35,410 nt of DNA, from contig CALWFV010000037.1 in NCBI GenBank assembly GCA_944377745.1, positions 1-35,410 of the forward strand, written 5' to 3'. Origin of the DNA: an uncultured Mediterraneibacter sp. (GTDB lineage Bacteria; Bacillota; Clostridia; Lachnospirales; Lachnospiraceae). Position 1 is the stretch's first letter, and each line of letters opens with the position of its first letter. Below the pieces are notes generated by a model. That model was not told where the DNA came from and did not search any database. It worked only from the letters and a program-made list of their open reading frames with translations. Of this stretch, positions 1 to 8,903 are shown in pieces. The position numbers and the translations under genes were made by a program.

Positions 1-122
1 CGCTTCGAAGAGAAGCTCCGAAAATGAGAAGCCTTGCGGCTGTGATGACCAGGCGGCAAGAACGCCGCCGATATCGTGATTTCAGAATAGCACAATCCGC
101 TACGAATTACAATCACCAAGGG
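1..122. other. Unassigned left edge with a short hairpin
   Basis: I recognise no gene in this stretch. On the plus strand a frame runs from the edge to a TGA at 77-79, coding for about 25 residues that include CGCDDQ. It could be the tail of a gene that starts outside the window, but nothing identifies it. A perfect 6-bp hairpin, GGCGGC (52-57) and GCCGCC (64-69), lies here with a 6-base loop and no T-run after it. Confidence 0.3.
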
Positions 123-187
123 AAAAAAGAGCCGCCACTGATGTCTTGTTCCATATCCAAATATGGTTCATCACATCCGTGGCGGCA
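123..187 (-). terminator. Rho-independent terminator after the M26 relic
   Basis: The arms GCCGCCAC (131-138) and GTGGCGGC (179-186) are perfectly complementary. They enclose a second hairpin, CCATAT (151-156) with ATATGG (161-166). Read on the minus strand, the outer stem is followed by CTCTTTTTT (T-run at 128-123). It lies about 45 bases after the stop of the M26 relic, so it probably ended that transcript. Confidence 0.75.
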
Positions 188-230
188 CCTGTAGCTTTCT
201 CACCAGATTTCTGAGAATTCTTATTTCTTA

Positions 231-2180
231 CTATCTTATCCCCGGCAATCCTCCTGCCGGAATCCTTTCAAAATCCCACACCTCCTCACTCCATCCGAGA
301 GTCTCGATATAAAATGCCGGATCCCTGCTCTGCTCTTCCGTCACGGAAAAGATCCGGTCGCCATTCGTCTCGTTCATACTGCTTATGCTGTCCGAAGTCT
401 CCAGTTCATAGGCGCTGCTGGTAATTCCCAGTACGTCCCATCCTGAGATCCGGCTCGCATTGGTTCCGGTACTCAGACTGACGGCGCTTTCCACTGCGGC
501 GCTGCCACTCTGGGGTCCTCCGATGATCCCGCCGTTTCCAACCGGGTCCGGAGCCGTAATGGCAGTTTTTGTCAGACATCTTCTCATGATCCCGTCTCCC
601 TGCCATCCGGTGATCCCTCCGACCCTGGCTCCCATCTGATGCCGGCTCGTTCCCTCCAGCGTTCCCGTCACGATACAGTCTTCCAGGATTCTTCCGTCAA
701 ACTGCCCCGCAATCCCTCCGATGGTATTATTTGCCCGGATCGAGATATCCTCCACGGAGATCTTTCTCACTTCGCTTCCCGATATGATCCCTGCAAGGCC
801 ACCTGCCTGATTCGCGTCATTTTCGATCACCAGGTTTTTCACCCTGATCTTTTCCACTGTCGAATTTCGGATTTCATTTGCCAGCGCGCCCTTTTGTGTA
901 TCTGCGGTCAGATTTGAATCTGTAATTGTCAGATCCGTAACAGAGGCGCCGTCCATTTTTTCAAACAGCACCGCGTCAAGACCTGAGATACTGTGTCCGT
1001 TTCCGTTCAGTTCTCCCGAGAAAGTTCCTCTCACCGCGAACTCGCCGGACGGCAGTGTGCTGAAATCCAGATCCGCCTCCAGGACGTACTGTTTTTTCAG
1101 TGTCTCCGCAGACTCTCCAATAGCAAGGAACTCTTCCGGCGTGGTGATCTTCCTGTCTCCCACCGTCACACTCATGTCTCCGTATTCATAGTATCCTTCG
1201 GTCTTGCTCTTCACCAGCGGAAGAGGCATATCTGCATCCTCCACTTTCACATTTCCAAGGCTCACCTTCTTTGTCTTCACCGCGAAAAGCGCCTGTGCGT
1301 CCCCCGCATAGGAAGGCGCGGAGATCGTCAGATCTTTCACCTGTGCATACTGCAGATCTCCGAACAGCGGATACTGCATCCCTGTCATCCGGCAGCCGTT
1401 TCCATCCAGTATCCCGATAAACCTTCCCGGGATATAGCTTACGCCGGACGCGGTCACACCGCTGAAATCAATATCATTTTCCAGGCGGTAATATCCGTAG
1501 GGATTCTGCGCCGCAAGCCGGATCAGTTCCTCCGCAGAGGTGACCGGGATCACTGACGGGTTCTGATAGATCCCGCCTTTGCTGAAGTCTCCTGTCACAC
1601 GCTTCACCATCCCGTAAAGCATCCTCTTTGTCTCAAAACTCTGATTCGTATTGCCGTTTACCGCGTCCGCCTCAAAAGCAGCCTTAAACTGTGCGATCAC
1701 GGTGTCTTTATCAAAATACGGAATCTGATCCAGTTTCTGTTCCACTTCTCTGTAGCGATCCAGCTTATACTGTCTCCAGGTAATTTTCTCATCCCTTGTC
1801 GCTTTTCTCAGCGCATCCAGGTCGTTTTCACTGAGTGCGGACATATAAGTCATATATCCTTTTTCATATCCTGCCACGCCCAGCATCTCCTGCCCCAGTC
1901 TCTTGAAAGAATGGGTGTCTGGCGAACCGCTGTCGTTATGGGACTGATACCAGTTCATGGTGTAGAAGGACTCAAAGCCATAGCTGCCGTCCGTTGCCGT
2001 TCCAACCTTCTCCGGGTAGGACGAGGCATTCCGGATGGAGATCCGGTTGTCCCACAACTTTTCCATACTGTCTAAATCCATGGCGCCGATCTCCTGAGCG
2101 GTAAGTTTCCTGTACGTCGTACTCATAGAAGAGGTGCCTCCTGCAGTGTGTTCCGCCTGGACTGCCACCGCCGCCTGCAC
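231..2180 (-). pseudogene. C-terminal fragment of a broken M26 (ZmpB/IgA1 protease-type) metallopeptidase
   Basis: This is the 3' part of the broken gene at 231-6090. It lies in the same frame as the fragment that ends at the TAG at 2187-2189, so only that stop and a missing core separate them. Residues ~25-190 (LTAQEIGAMD, FESFYTMNWY, EMLGVAGYEKGY) resemble the end of the M26 C-terminal domain. Residues ~215-640 are GLUG-type beta-helix repeats (LDGNG, GELNGNG, GGIAGQ, GGITGW, GGIIGG). They repeat the plan of the GLUG region in the upstream fragment and end in the GLUG-like WDFERIPAGGLPGIR. No HExxH motif is present. The GTG at 2180 is only the first possible start after the stop. It has no obvious ribosome binding site, so independent translation is doubtful. 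Confidence 0.8.
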
Positions 2181-2186
2181 TTCCGG

Positions 2187-5100
2187 CTACAGCTCAAAGA
2201 ACGCCTGCGACGCTGTCAGAAGCCGGTCCGTCAGAACAGACGCCGTCATGGACCGATCCAACAATTCACCGTCAAAAAACATGAGACTGCTCAGAGATAC
2301 GCCGCTGTAGTCGATCCCGTACCATTTATCATAATAATTGTACGCATACAGCATCCGCTTCAGCATCTCTTCATCCTCCATACGCTCTCTCGCAAGCGCC
2401 TGATTATCCTGCGTAATATTGGTCACACTGCCGGAACCGGAATACTCATACACCTCTTTTACATTGTCCAGGACATCAAACCCGGCGATCCGGTATCCCG
2501 CCCCGGAGCTCATACTCAGACTGTACTCGATGGCGGGGCTTCCCGTGTTCGGACCGCCGATGATCCCGCCGTTTCCTTTCTTTGCAGGGGCAATAATCTG
2601 CGCCTTTGTATAGCATCTGCGGATCATGCCGCCTTCATGCCATCCGGCAATTCCTCCGGTCCTGGCGCCGAGAGACGGATGATCATAGGTTCCCTGAACC
2701 TTTCCGGTCACGTAACAGTCCTCGATCAGGGCTCCGCTCTCCGTCTTGCCGACAATCCCGCCGACCGCCACAAGTCCTCTCACCGACACGTTCACTGATG
2801 CGCTTTTCCGGATCGTAGAATTAACAAGTCTTCCGGCAAATGCGCCCATCCCGTCCACACCGTTTGAGATAGACGAATCCATAAGGAATACATTCTCGAT
2901 CACGGACTGATTCTGGATCACATTTGCCAGGATCCCGCTCTGTGATGTAGTCACAACGGCGTCTTCGATCACCAGATCATGGATTTTCGCCCCGCTCAGC
3001 GTCTGGAAAAGAGCGGTGGGGAGATTTTTGATCCGGTATCCGTTCCCGTCCAGTTCCCCGGTAAATGTCCCCGTCACTGCCGCCCGTTCTGCAGAAATGC
3101 CGGACGCGTCCAGATCCTCTGTCAGCTTAAAGCTTCCTTTCGGATCCGAAGCCATTTTCGCGAACAGCTCCTCTGCGCTGGCGATCAGTGGGTATTCTCC
3201 TTTCTCATCCATATATGCCACCGGAAAGGCATGTCCGGTGACTCTGGTCCCGTCCGCCTCGTACCGGATCATATCTTCCTGATCCAGGACCGCATACACG
3301 CTTCCGTTGTCTCCGTCCTGCCGGAATTCCCGGACACCTGCATAAAAGTCCGGCATCTCCTCCATCTCGATCACAGCGTAATAATTTTCCGGATCCTCCG
3401 GCAGGCCGTCTGTAATATCCAGCACACGGACTTCCTCTCTCCCGCTTCCGCCGGTATAGTACAGTCTTTCCGCCGTGATATCTTTCATCTCCAGAGCGTC
3501 TCTGGATGCGGACACCGTCTGTGAGAACAGCACCTCACCGCTGTATCCGTTGGACTGGTCGTCCATGGCATCCGTATCCCGGTCATAATCCGCAATCACG
3601 GTAATGATATAGCTTTCCTTCAGTGTCAGTGCTGCGGACACTTCATTGTCCCCGGCAGCGACGTTTTCCTCCAGAAGGACTTTTCCGCCCTCCTCCTCGA
3701 TCTTCACCCGGGCGTCCTGAAGCGCACGATCCTCGTCCCTCAGTTCAAACCGGATACTAAGTTCATCCTGTGCCGTCTTGTTCCAGGCAAAGTTTTCTGC
3801 TGTCGGAATGTCTTTGAGCACCTCTGCCTGGATCGTATGCTCTGCTTCTGCCTCTGTTCCGTCGTCAAAGACGACCTGGGACAAAGTAAAATCATGGACG
3901 CCTGCCTGATCCGATGCGGGAACGGATGCTTTCCACATACCGTCCTGCTTCTCCGGACTCACTTCCAGATGATCCACCACCAGCGCAGACAGATTTCCGT
4001 CGGCATTATGGCTGATCCCATAGAACAGATCGACGGCTTTACCTTTTTCTGCATAGACAGAACCTGCCTTACTGTCTGTGATCAGGATCCGGAGTTTCGC
4101 CTTCACTGTCTCTTCCGCAAGGATGCATCCGGACTCCGGCTCTGTCCCGTCTTCCGTGAGATCCCTGTCAGCGACGACCTGTACGGTATATCTGTTAGTC
4201 AGCCCGGTATCCGTAAGGCTGATCCTGACGTCATATTTTCCATCAGCAAGATCACTTTCACCGAAGCTTTGCTCCCCCGCTGTCTTTCCCTCTCCATTCC
4301 GGATCAGGACTTTGTGCCCTGAGAGCGCCCCATCCGGATCCGTCAGCCGGAAAGCGACACGGAACTGACTGTTCTCTGCGTCCTCCTCGACCATAAAATC
4401 CTTTACATGCGGGATCTCTTTCAGAATCTGCAGCGTGATCTCATTATCTTTCTCCAGATCAAAAGCTTTGCCGTTTTCCAGAACGATCTGCTCTGCCGTG
4501 ACTGTTTTTATGCCTGTACTGTCAAAGCCGTCCAGTGTCACAGAGTATCCCTGTTCCGTCCGGATAACAGGGTACGTCTTCCCGTTCACCACCGCTCTCT
4601 CCGGCACAAATCCGGTGGCATTGGAACTCTCGAACAGCAGCACCACCGGCTGGTTTCTGCCAAACCGGTCCGTCTCGGTTCCCTCTTCCGTCACCGCTTT
4701 CATACTGCCGAAAGTAAACCGGTAATCCAGATTCAATTCCACCTTCTTTGTGACGGCAAAACTTCCGCCATGATTTTCTCCTGAAGGAAACTCCCCGGAT
4801 GCCCGGTCATAGGAAACCGTAATATTCACTCCATATTCCGTGTCTTCTTCCAGATCCAGGACAAATTCATTTTCTCCCGCCTTCACCTCTTCTGAGAGAA
4901 GAGGTGTCCCGTCAGACTCATTCACCACTTCCATGCCGGCGGAGATCACCGCGGAATCCTCATCCTTCAGTGTAAAAGAAACTTTCATCTGCGCCGTATC
5001 TGTCAGTTCTTCCGCCAGAAATCCTTCCACCTCCGGCATGTCTTTCAGAACGCCGATCTTCTCCATATGCTCCGTCTCAACCGTCTGTCCGCCTTCGAGC

Positions 5101-5756
5101 AGGACTTCCGAAAACTGGAACTTCTTCACACCGGCCGTATTCCCAGCTCCTGTCCGGACCGTATACACCGAACCGTTTTCTTCCCGTTCCACCTGGTGTT
5201 CTTCTCCGTCGACCGTCACGCTCTGAACCCGGGTTCCATGGGAGACATCCGCCAGGAACTTCAGTTCCACCGGATCTCCTTTCTCGTAGTGGAACTGTTC
5301 CATAGCCGAGGACAGATCCGCTTCATAATCCACCGTTTTTTCAATTTTGCGGATCAGAAGAGACAGATCCGTTACTGTCAGCTTTCCATCGGAATTCATA
5401 TCAGCCTTTCCCTGTCTGCTCTCCGGCAGGAATTCCAGACCGATCAGATGTCTCTCCAGCAGTTCCACATCCGTATAATCTCTGCCTCCATCGCTGTTCA
5501 GGTCGCCCTTTCCTCCGAAGGCATAGACGCTTCCTGTCACAAGCACTGCCGCCCCCACGCAGGCGATGGCTCCGGTCATGAGCTTTGCCCTTCCGGAGAG
5601 TTTTCGCTTTTTCCTCCAGTAGACCACGGCTCCGATCAGAACCGCAGAACCAAGCAGAACACCTGCAGCCGGAAGAAGCATGACAAGGGAATCCCCTGTC
5701 TTTACATTACTGTTCTCCTGTTCATTCGTCAAATCGCTGTCGGTGCTGTCTGCCAC
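2187..5756 (-). pseudogene. Central fragment of the M26 metallopeptidase relic (sorting-type segment, dockerin, Ig-like repeats, GLUG)
   Basis: The 1189-codon frame has this order. Residues ~17-23 are a sortase-like VKTGDS followed by hydrophobic segments at ~24-47 and ~60-80. Residues ~83-140 are a dockerin with two calcium loops (DLNSDGGRDYTD and DMNSDGKLTVTD). Residues ~145-760 are three divergent Ig-like modules of about 200 residues, each with a (V/I)LK(D/E)(M/I)P junction. Residues ~860-1110 are M26 N-terminal GLUG repeats (GELDGNG, GGIVGK, GGIAGW, GGIIGG). Near the end YYDKWYGIDY marks entry into the M26 C-terminal region, and then the frame stops at TAG 2187-2189. The zinc motif HExxH that should follow is absent. 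The apparent GTG start has no good ribosome binding site. The frame reads back through TDSEETDEDPDA to the out-of-frame junction near 5785. In streptococcal M26 enzymes the sorting motif and two membrane helices are also N-terminal. A catalytically dead remnant is the best reading. Confidence 0.82.
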
Positions 5757-5781
5757 AGCATCCGGATCTTCGTCGGTCTCT

Positions 5782-6090
5782 TCACTGTCCGTTCTCCGGA
5801 TTATAAAACAGTTTTTCCCAGGAATTCACTGTCTCAAAGTCCTCCTGAGAAACTCCACCAAAAACAGCAGAGTCATATTCCAGCGTTCCTTTGAGCGCAT
5901 TGACTCCGCTATTTATGTCCGTATATCCTTCCAGCGAGAATGTAAGCTCGATCTCCTGTCCCTTCCTGACCGTATCAGCCTGGGACGAAATCTCCATTCC
6001 CGCCACATCCGCGGCGCTCGCTTCCATGCCGCTCCATAAGAGTCCGCATACGGTAACCGCTGCTGCAATCAGGGCTCTTATCCTTCTCAT
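5782..6090 (-). pseudogene. N-terminal fragment of the M26 relic: signal peptide and truncated cohesin-like domain
   Basis: From ATG 6090 the product is about 102 residues. It starts with a signal peptide (MRRIRALIAAAVTVCGLLW, likely cleavage after MEASA) and continues into the first half of a cohesin-like beta-sandwich (GMEISSQADTVRKGQEIEL, ALKGTLEYDSAVF). It then stops at TGA 5782-5784, directly after FYNPENGQ. A cohesin domain is normally about 140 residues, so roughly half is missing. The next fragment continues in another frame with an acidic linker. A TTG at 6111 would add seven residues, but ATG 6090 has AAAGGA about 13 bases upstream and gives a normal signal peptide. Residual expression of a short secreted peptide is possible but unproven. 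Confidence 0.75.
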
Positions 6091-6138
6091 ATCGTCTTTC
6101 AGTCCTTTCAAAAAATTTGTCGTTTTCTGATCAGACTG

Positions 6139-6168
6139 ATTGTACCTGTGCTTTTATGTGACAGACAA
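6139..6168 (-). promoter_or_regulatory. Candidate promoter of the M26 relic
   Basis: On the minus strand TTGTCT (6168-6163) and TACAAT (6144-6139) are separated by 18 bases. The pair lies about 49 bases upstream of ATG 6090, in the 109-bp gap after the last glycosidase gene. The relic therefore probably had its own transcription start. Confidence 0.5.
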
Positions 6169-6199
6169 TATGAGATTACTGGAAATCGCACTGCCCCTT

Positions 6200-8827
6200 T
6201 CATAATGTCATTTCATAAACCCCGGCTTCTGCTTCGATCACCTTCCCACCCGGCAACCGGATCTGGGCCGTCACATTTGACGGGATCTCAATATGGTAAC
6301 AGATGCCGTCTCCCGCCTTCTTCCACCGGCTTACGACCTTTCCGCAAAGGCTCTGATAACTCACATCTGCAAAGGTCAGGCTGCCGCCGGAGACCGGCTC
6401 CACGATGAAATGCCGTTCTCCCGCCGGCCGGATTCCGCCCACCGTATCAAACAGCCACTGGCAGACCGCACCCGGAGAATAGTGGTTCTGGCTCAAATTT
6501 CCTTCCCAGTTCTCCCAGACCGTGGTCGCCCCTTCTTTCACCTCGGCGAGCCAGCCCGGTTTCTCCGTATTCTCCAGCATACGGTAGGCGGCTTCTGTTT
6601 CTCCCGCTTCTGTAAGCACCGGGAGCAGGAACGGTGTTGAGAGGAATCCTGTCCCCACACGATATCTGTAATCTTCCACCGCTTTTACAAGGCGTCTTTG
6701 CGCCTTTTTCTTTTCCTCACCGTCCAGCAGACCCAGAGCCAGCGGGCGGACCAGCTTTGCCTGCCTGTCCGTGTCCAGAGTCCCCGTCTTTACAAATAGT
6801 GCGTCATAAGCCTTCTTCGCTCCGTCCGCATATTTCCCGCAGAGAGCAGCATAGTCCTTCTCCTCCAGAAGTTCCGCGATTTCTCCGATGATCTTCATAC
6901 TGTAGTACAGGTAAGCAGTACATTCCTCCGGGTGCTTTGCCTGAGCCCCGTAGACTTTATCCCGGAATTCCTCCGGTTCCAGCCACTCCCCGAGATGGAC
7001 TCCTTTCTCGTAAGTGTATTCATTGTACGGATTCTGCTTCGCCTCTTTCTTATCCTTCATCCCCAGGTTCTTCATCAGATAGTCCCCGTACTTCTTTATC
7101 ATTGTCCAGCATGTTCTCAGAAGTTCTGCGTCGCCATAGCGCTTATAGTACCGGTACGGGATCAGATATACTGCATCTGCCCATCCTACCGAGGAACCGG
7201 TGGCTTTGTACATCATCTCCACGCCCTGGTATGGCACCACCGCGGAGAGAAGTCCGTTGTCATACTGATCATCCGCCATATCCCGGAGCCATTTCCGGAA
7301 AAACGGAGCTGTATCCATCATATAAGCGCCTGTATCGAAAAAGATCTGAGCGTCCCCGGTCCATCCAAGGCGTTCCCTTGTGGGACAGTCTGTCGGAATA
7401 TCAAGGAAATTTCCCTTCATACTCCACACAGTATTTTCATAGAAACGGTCCATCAGAGCATTGGAACAGGAAAAGCTTCCCGTCTGCTCCAGATCCGAGT
7501 ACACGGCCACAGCCTCAAAGTCTTCCGGATCAATCTTAAGTTCTCTTCCTTCCTCTGTCGTGATCTGTGCATAGCGGAACCCGAAGATAGAAAAACTGTT
7601 CTCGAATTCATCTGTTCCTCCGCTGCAGATCATACGGATCTCCTGCTTCGGCGTCCTGACTATATCGCCCTTTAACTCAGCTCCCATCAGCTTCTTCACG
7701 AGACTCATCTGGCTCCAGCCTTTGGCGGGTTTTGTCTCCTGGATCCCGCTTAAATCCACCTTTCCGTCTTTTCCAAGCACCTCGCCGCAGACGATCCGGA
7801 TCCTCTGACCGGATTTCCCTTGAATGGAAAAATGCAGCATTCCCGCGATATTCTGTCCGAAATTCAGGACGCCTGTCCCGTCCTCTGCCACAAGAAGCTT
7901 CGGGATAAAACGCTCCTTTTTCCGCACCGGAACGTTGTCGGCGGCTGTGGGAATGACCGGATTCTTCTCCTTCAACAGGACTGCCCTGCCGCCGAATCCC
8001 GGCTGCCGTCTCGCGTCATAATCCTCGCCGTCCTTCAGATCGGCAAAGCGGACCGGGCCGTCATTGCACCACTGGAACGTCTCATCCGTTCCGATCACTT
8101 CCCGCCTGCCGTCCGCATATGTAACCTCAATCTGAGCCAGGAGTGCGGTCCGCATCCCGAATACATATTCCGCGCTGTATGCCGCCACACATCCTCTGTA
8201 CCAGCCGTCACCGAGGCGGAAAATGATCTCATTTCCGTCTTTCATATCCTCCGTGATATCATAAACCTGATACTGAAGCCGTTTCCGGTAGTCCGTAATT
8301 CCCGGCGCCAGCACAAAGTCCTCGATGTGCCTTCCGTTTATCTCAACGTCATAAACGCCGTGCGCCGTAGCATACAGCCTGGCAGATACAATGTTTTCTC
8401 CGTTCCCCTTCAACCGGAACTCTTTTCTGAAATAATCCGCCGGATACCGTTCCTTCTTCTTCGGCTTATAATCTCCGGTGATCCACTTTCCTTCCCAGTC
8501 CGACGGTTCCAGGAGCCCCATCTCAAACTGTGCCTGAGAAGGTTCCCCCGGTCTGTCCTCCTCATCCCAGAGCTGTACACTCCAGAGGATCCTGTCCCGG
8601 CTGTGGAGAGTCTTTCCTTCATAAGGAATGTGGGTCATGGATGCTGAACACACCTTTCCTGTATCCCATACCGTCTCCTGCTCTCCCCCCGCCTGCGCCC
8701 TTTTTGCCGTGATACGGTACGCGCTCTGTTTCTTTCCGCTCTCACAGTTCCAGAAGAACCTGGGCTTCCGGATCCCGATCCCGACAGGGTCCTTAAGATA
8801 TTCTGTCCGCAAATGTACTGCTCTCAT
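6200..8827 (-). CDS. Alpha-L-rhamnosidase, GH78 (cluster-distal copy)
   Basis: This enzyme hydrolyses terminal alpha-L-rhamnosyl residues from oligosaccharides or plant glycosides. The 875 residues have no signal peptide, so it should act in the cytoplasm. The N-terminal half holds beta-sandwich modules typical of GH78 (LRTEYLKDPVGIG, AHGVYDVEINGRH, GDGWYRG, LNFGQNIAG). The (alpha/alpha)6 catalytic domain starts near residue 440. The GH78 signature DCPTRERLGWTGD covers ~480-492, and Glu485 is the expected general acid. A second acidic motif, TTVWENWEG, and NHYSPGAV follow in the last quarter. The C-terminal sandwich contains GGIRP and FIVEPV. AAGGAG lies 8 bases before ATG 8827. It is the last gene of the minus-strand cluster, 76 bp after GH2, and no clear terminator follows. 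It differs markedly from the GH78 at 17561-20302, so the two are unlikely to share one substrate. Confidence 0.93.
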   Translation of the reverse strand: MRAVHLRTEYLKDPVGIGIRKPRFFWNCESGKKQSAYRITAKRAQAGGEQETVWDTGKVCSASMTHIPYEGKTLHSRDRILWSVQLWDEEDRPGEPSQAQFEMGLLEPSDWEGKWITGDYKPKKKERYPADYFRKEFRLKGNGENIVSARLYATAHGVYDVEINGRHIEDFVLAPGITDYRKRLQYQVYDITEDMKDGNEIIFRLGDGWYRGCVAAYSAEYVFGMRTALLAQIEVTYADGRREVIGTDETFQWCNDGPVRFADLKDGEDYDARRQPGFGGRAVLLKEKNPVIPTAADNVPVRKKERFIPKLLVAEDGTGVLNFGQNIAGMLHFSIQGKSGQRIRIVCGEVLGKDGKVDLSGIQETKPAKGWSQMSLVKKLMGAELKGDIVRTPKQEIRMICSGGTDEFENSFSIFGFRYAQITTEEGRELKIDPEDFEAVAVYSDLEQTGSFSCSNALMDRFYENTVWSMKGNFLDIPTDCPTRERLGWTGDAQIFFDTGAYMMDTAPFFRKWLRDMADDQYDNGLLSAVVPYQGVEMMYKATGSSVGWADAVYLIPYRYYKRYGDAELLRTCWTMIKKYGDYLMKNLGMKDKKEAKQNPYNEYTYEKGVHLGEWLEPEEFRDKVYGAQAKHPEECTAYLYYSMKIIGEIAELLEEKDYAALCGKYADGAKKAYDALFVKTGTLDTDRQAKLVRPLALGLLDGEEKKKAQRRLVKAVEDYRYRVGTGFLSTPFLLPVLTEAGETEAAYRMLENTEKPGWLAEVKEGATTVWENWEGNLSQNHYSPGAVCQWLFDTVGGIRPAGERHFIVEPVSGGSLTFADVSYQSLCGKVVSRWKKAGDGICYHIEIPSNVTAQIRLPGGKVIEAEAGVYEMTL

Positions 8828-8903
8828 TTTTTCTTCTCCTTTTCCACAGCGTCCTGCCGCTTCCTATCTGATTTGTCTTACTTCTCCGTGAGTGATCCCG
8901 TTT

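Noticed and set aside
2187-2189. Read-through or recoding of the in-frame TAG in the M26 gene
   Set aside because: Even with read-through the zinc catalytic core would be missing, and no recoding structure is seen. A deletion relic explains both facts.
5067-5894. Long plus-strand open frame opposite the M26 relic, and many similar plus-strand frames opposite the glycosidase genes
   Set aside because: They are rich in His, Arg, Ser and Cys, have no ribosome binding sites and match no family. They mirror the codon pattern of the real genes on the other strand.
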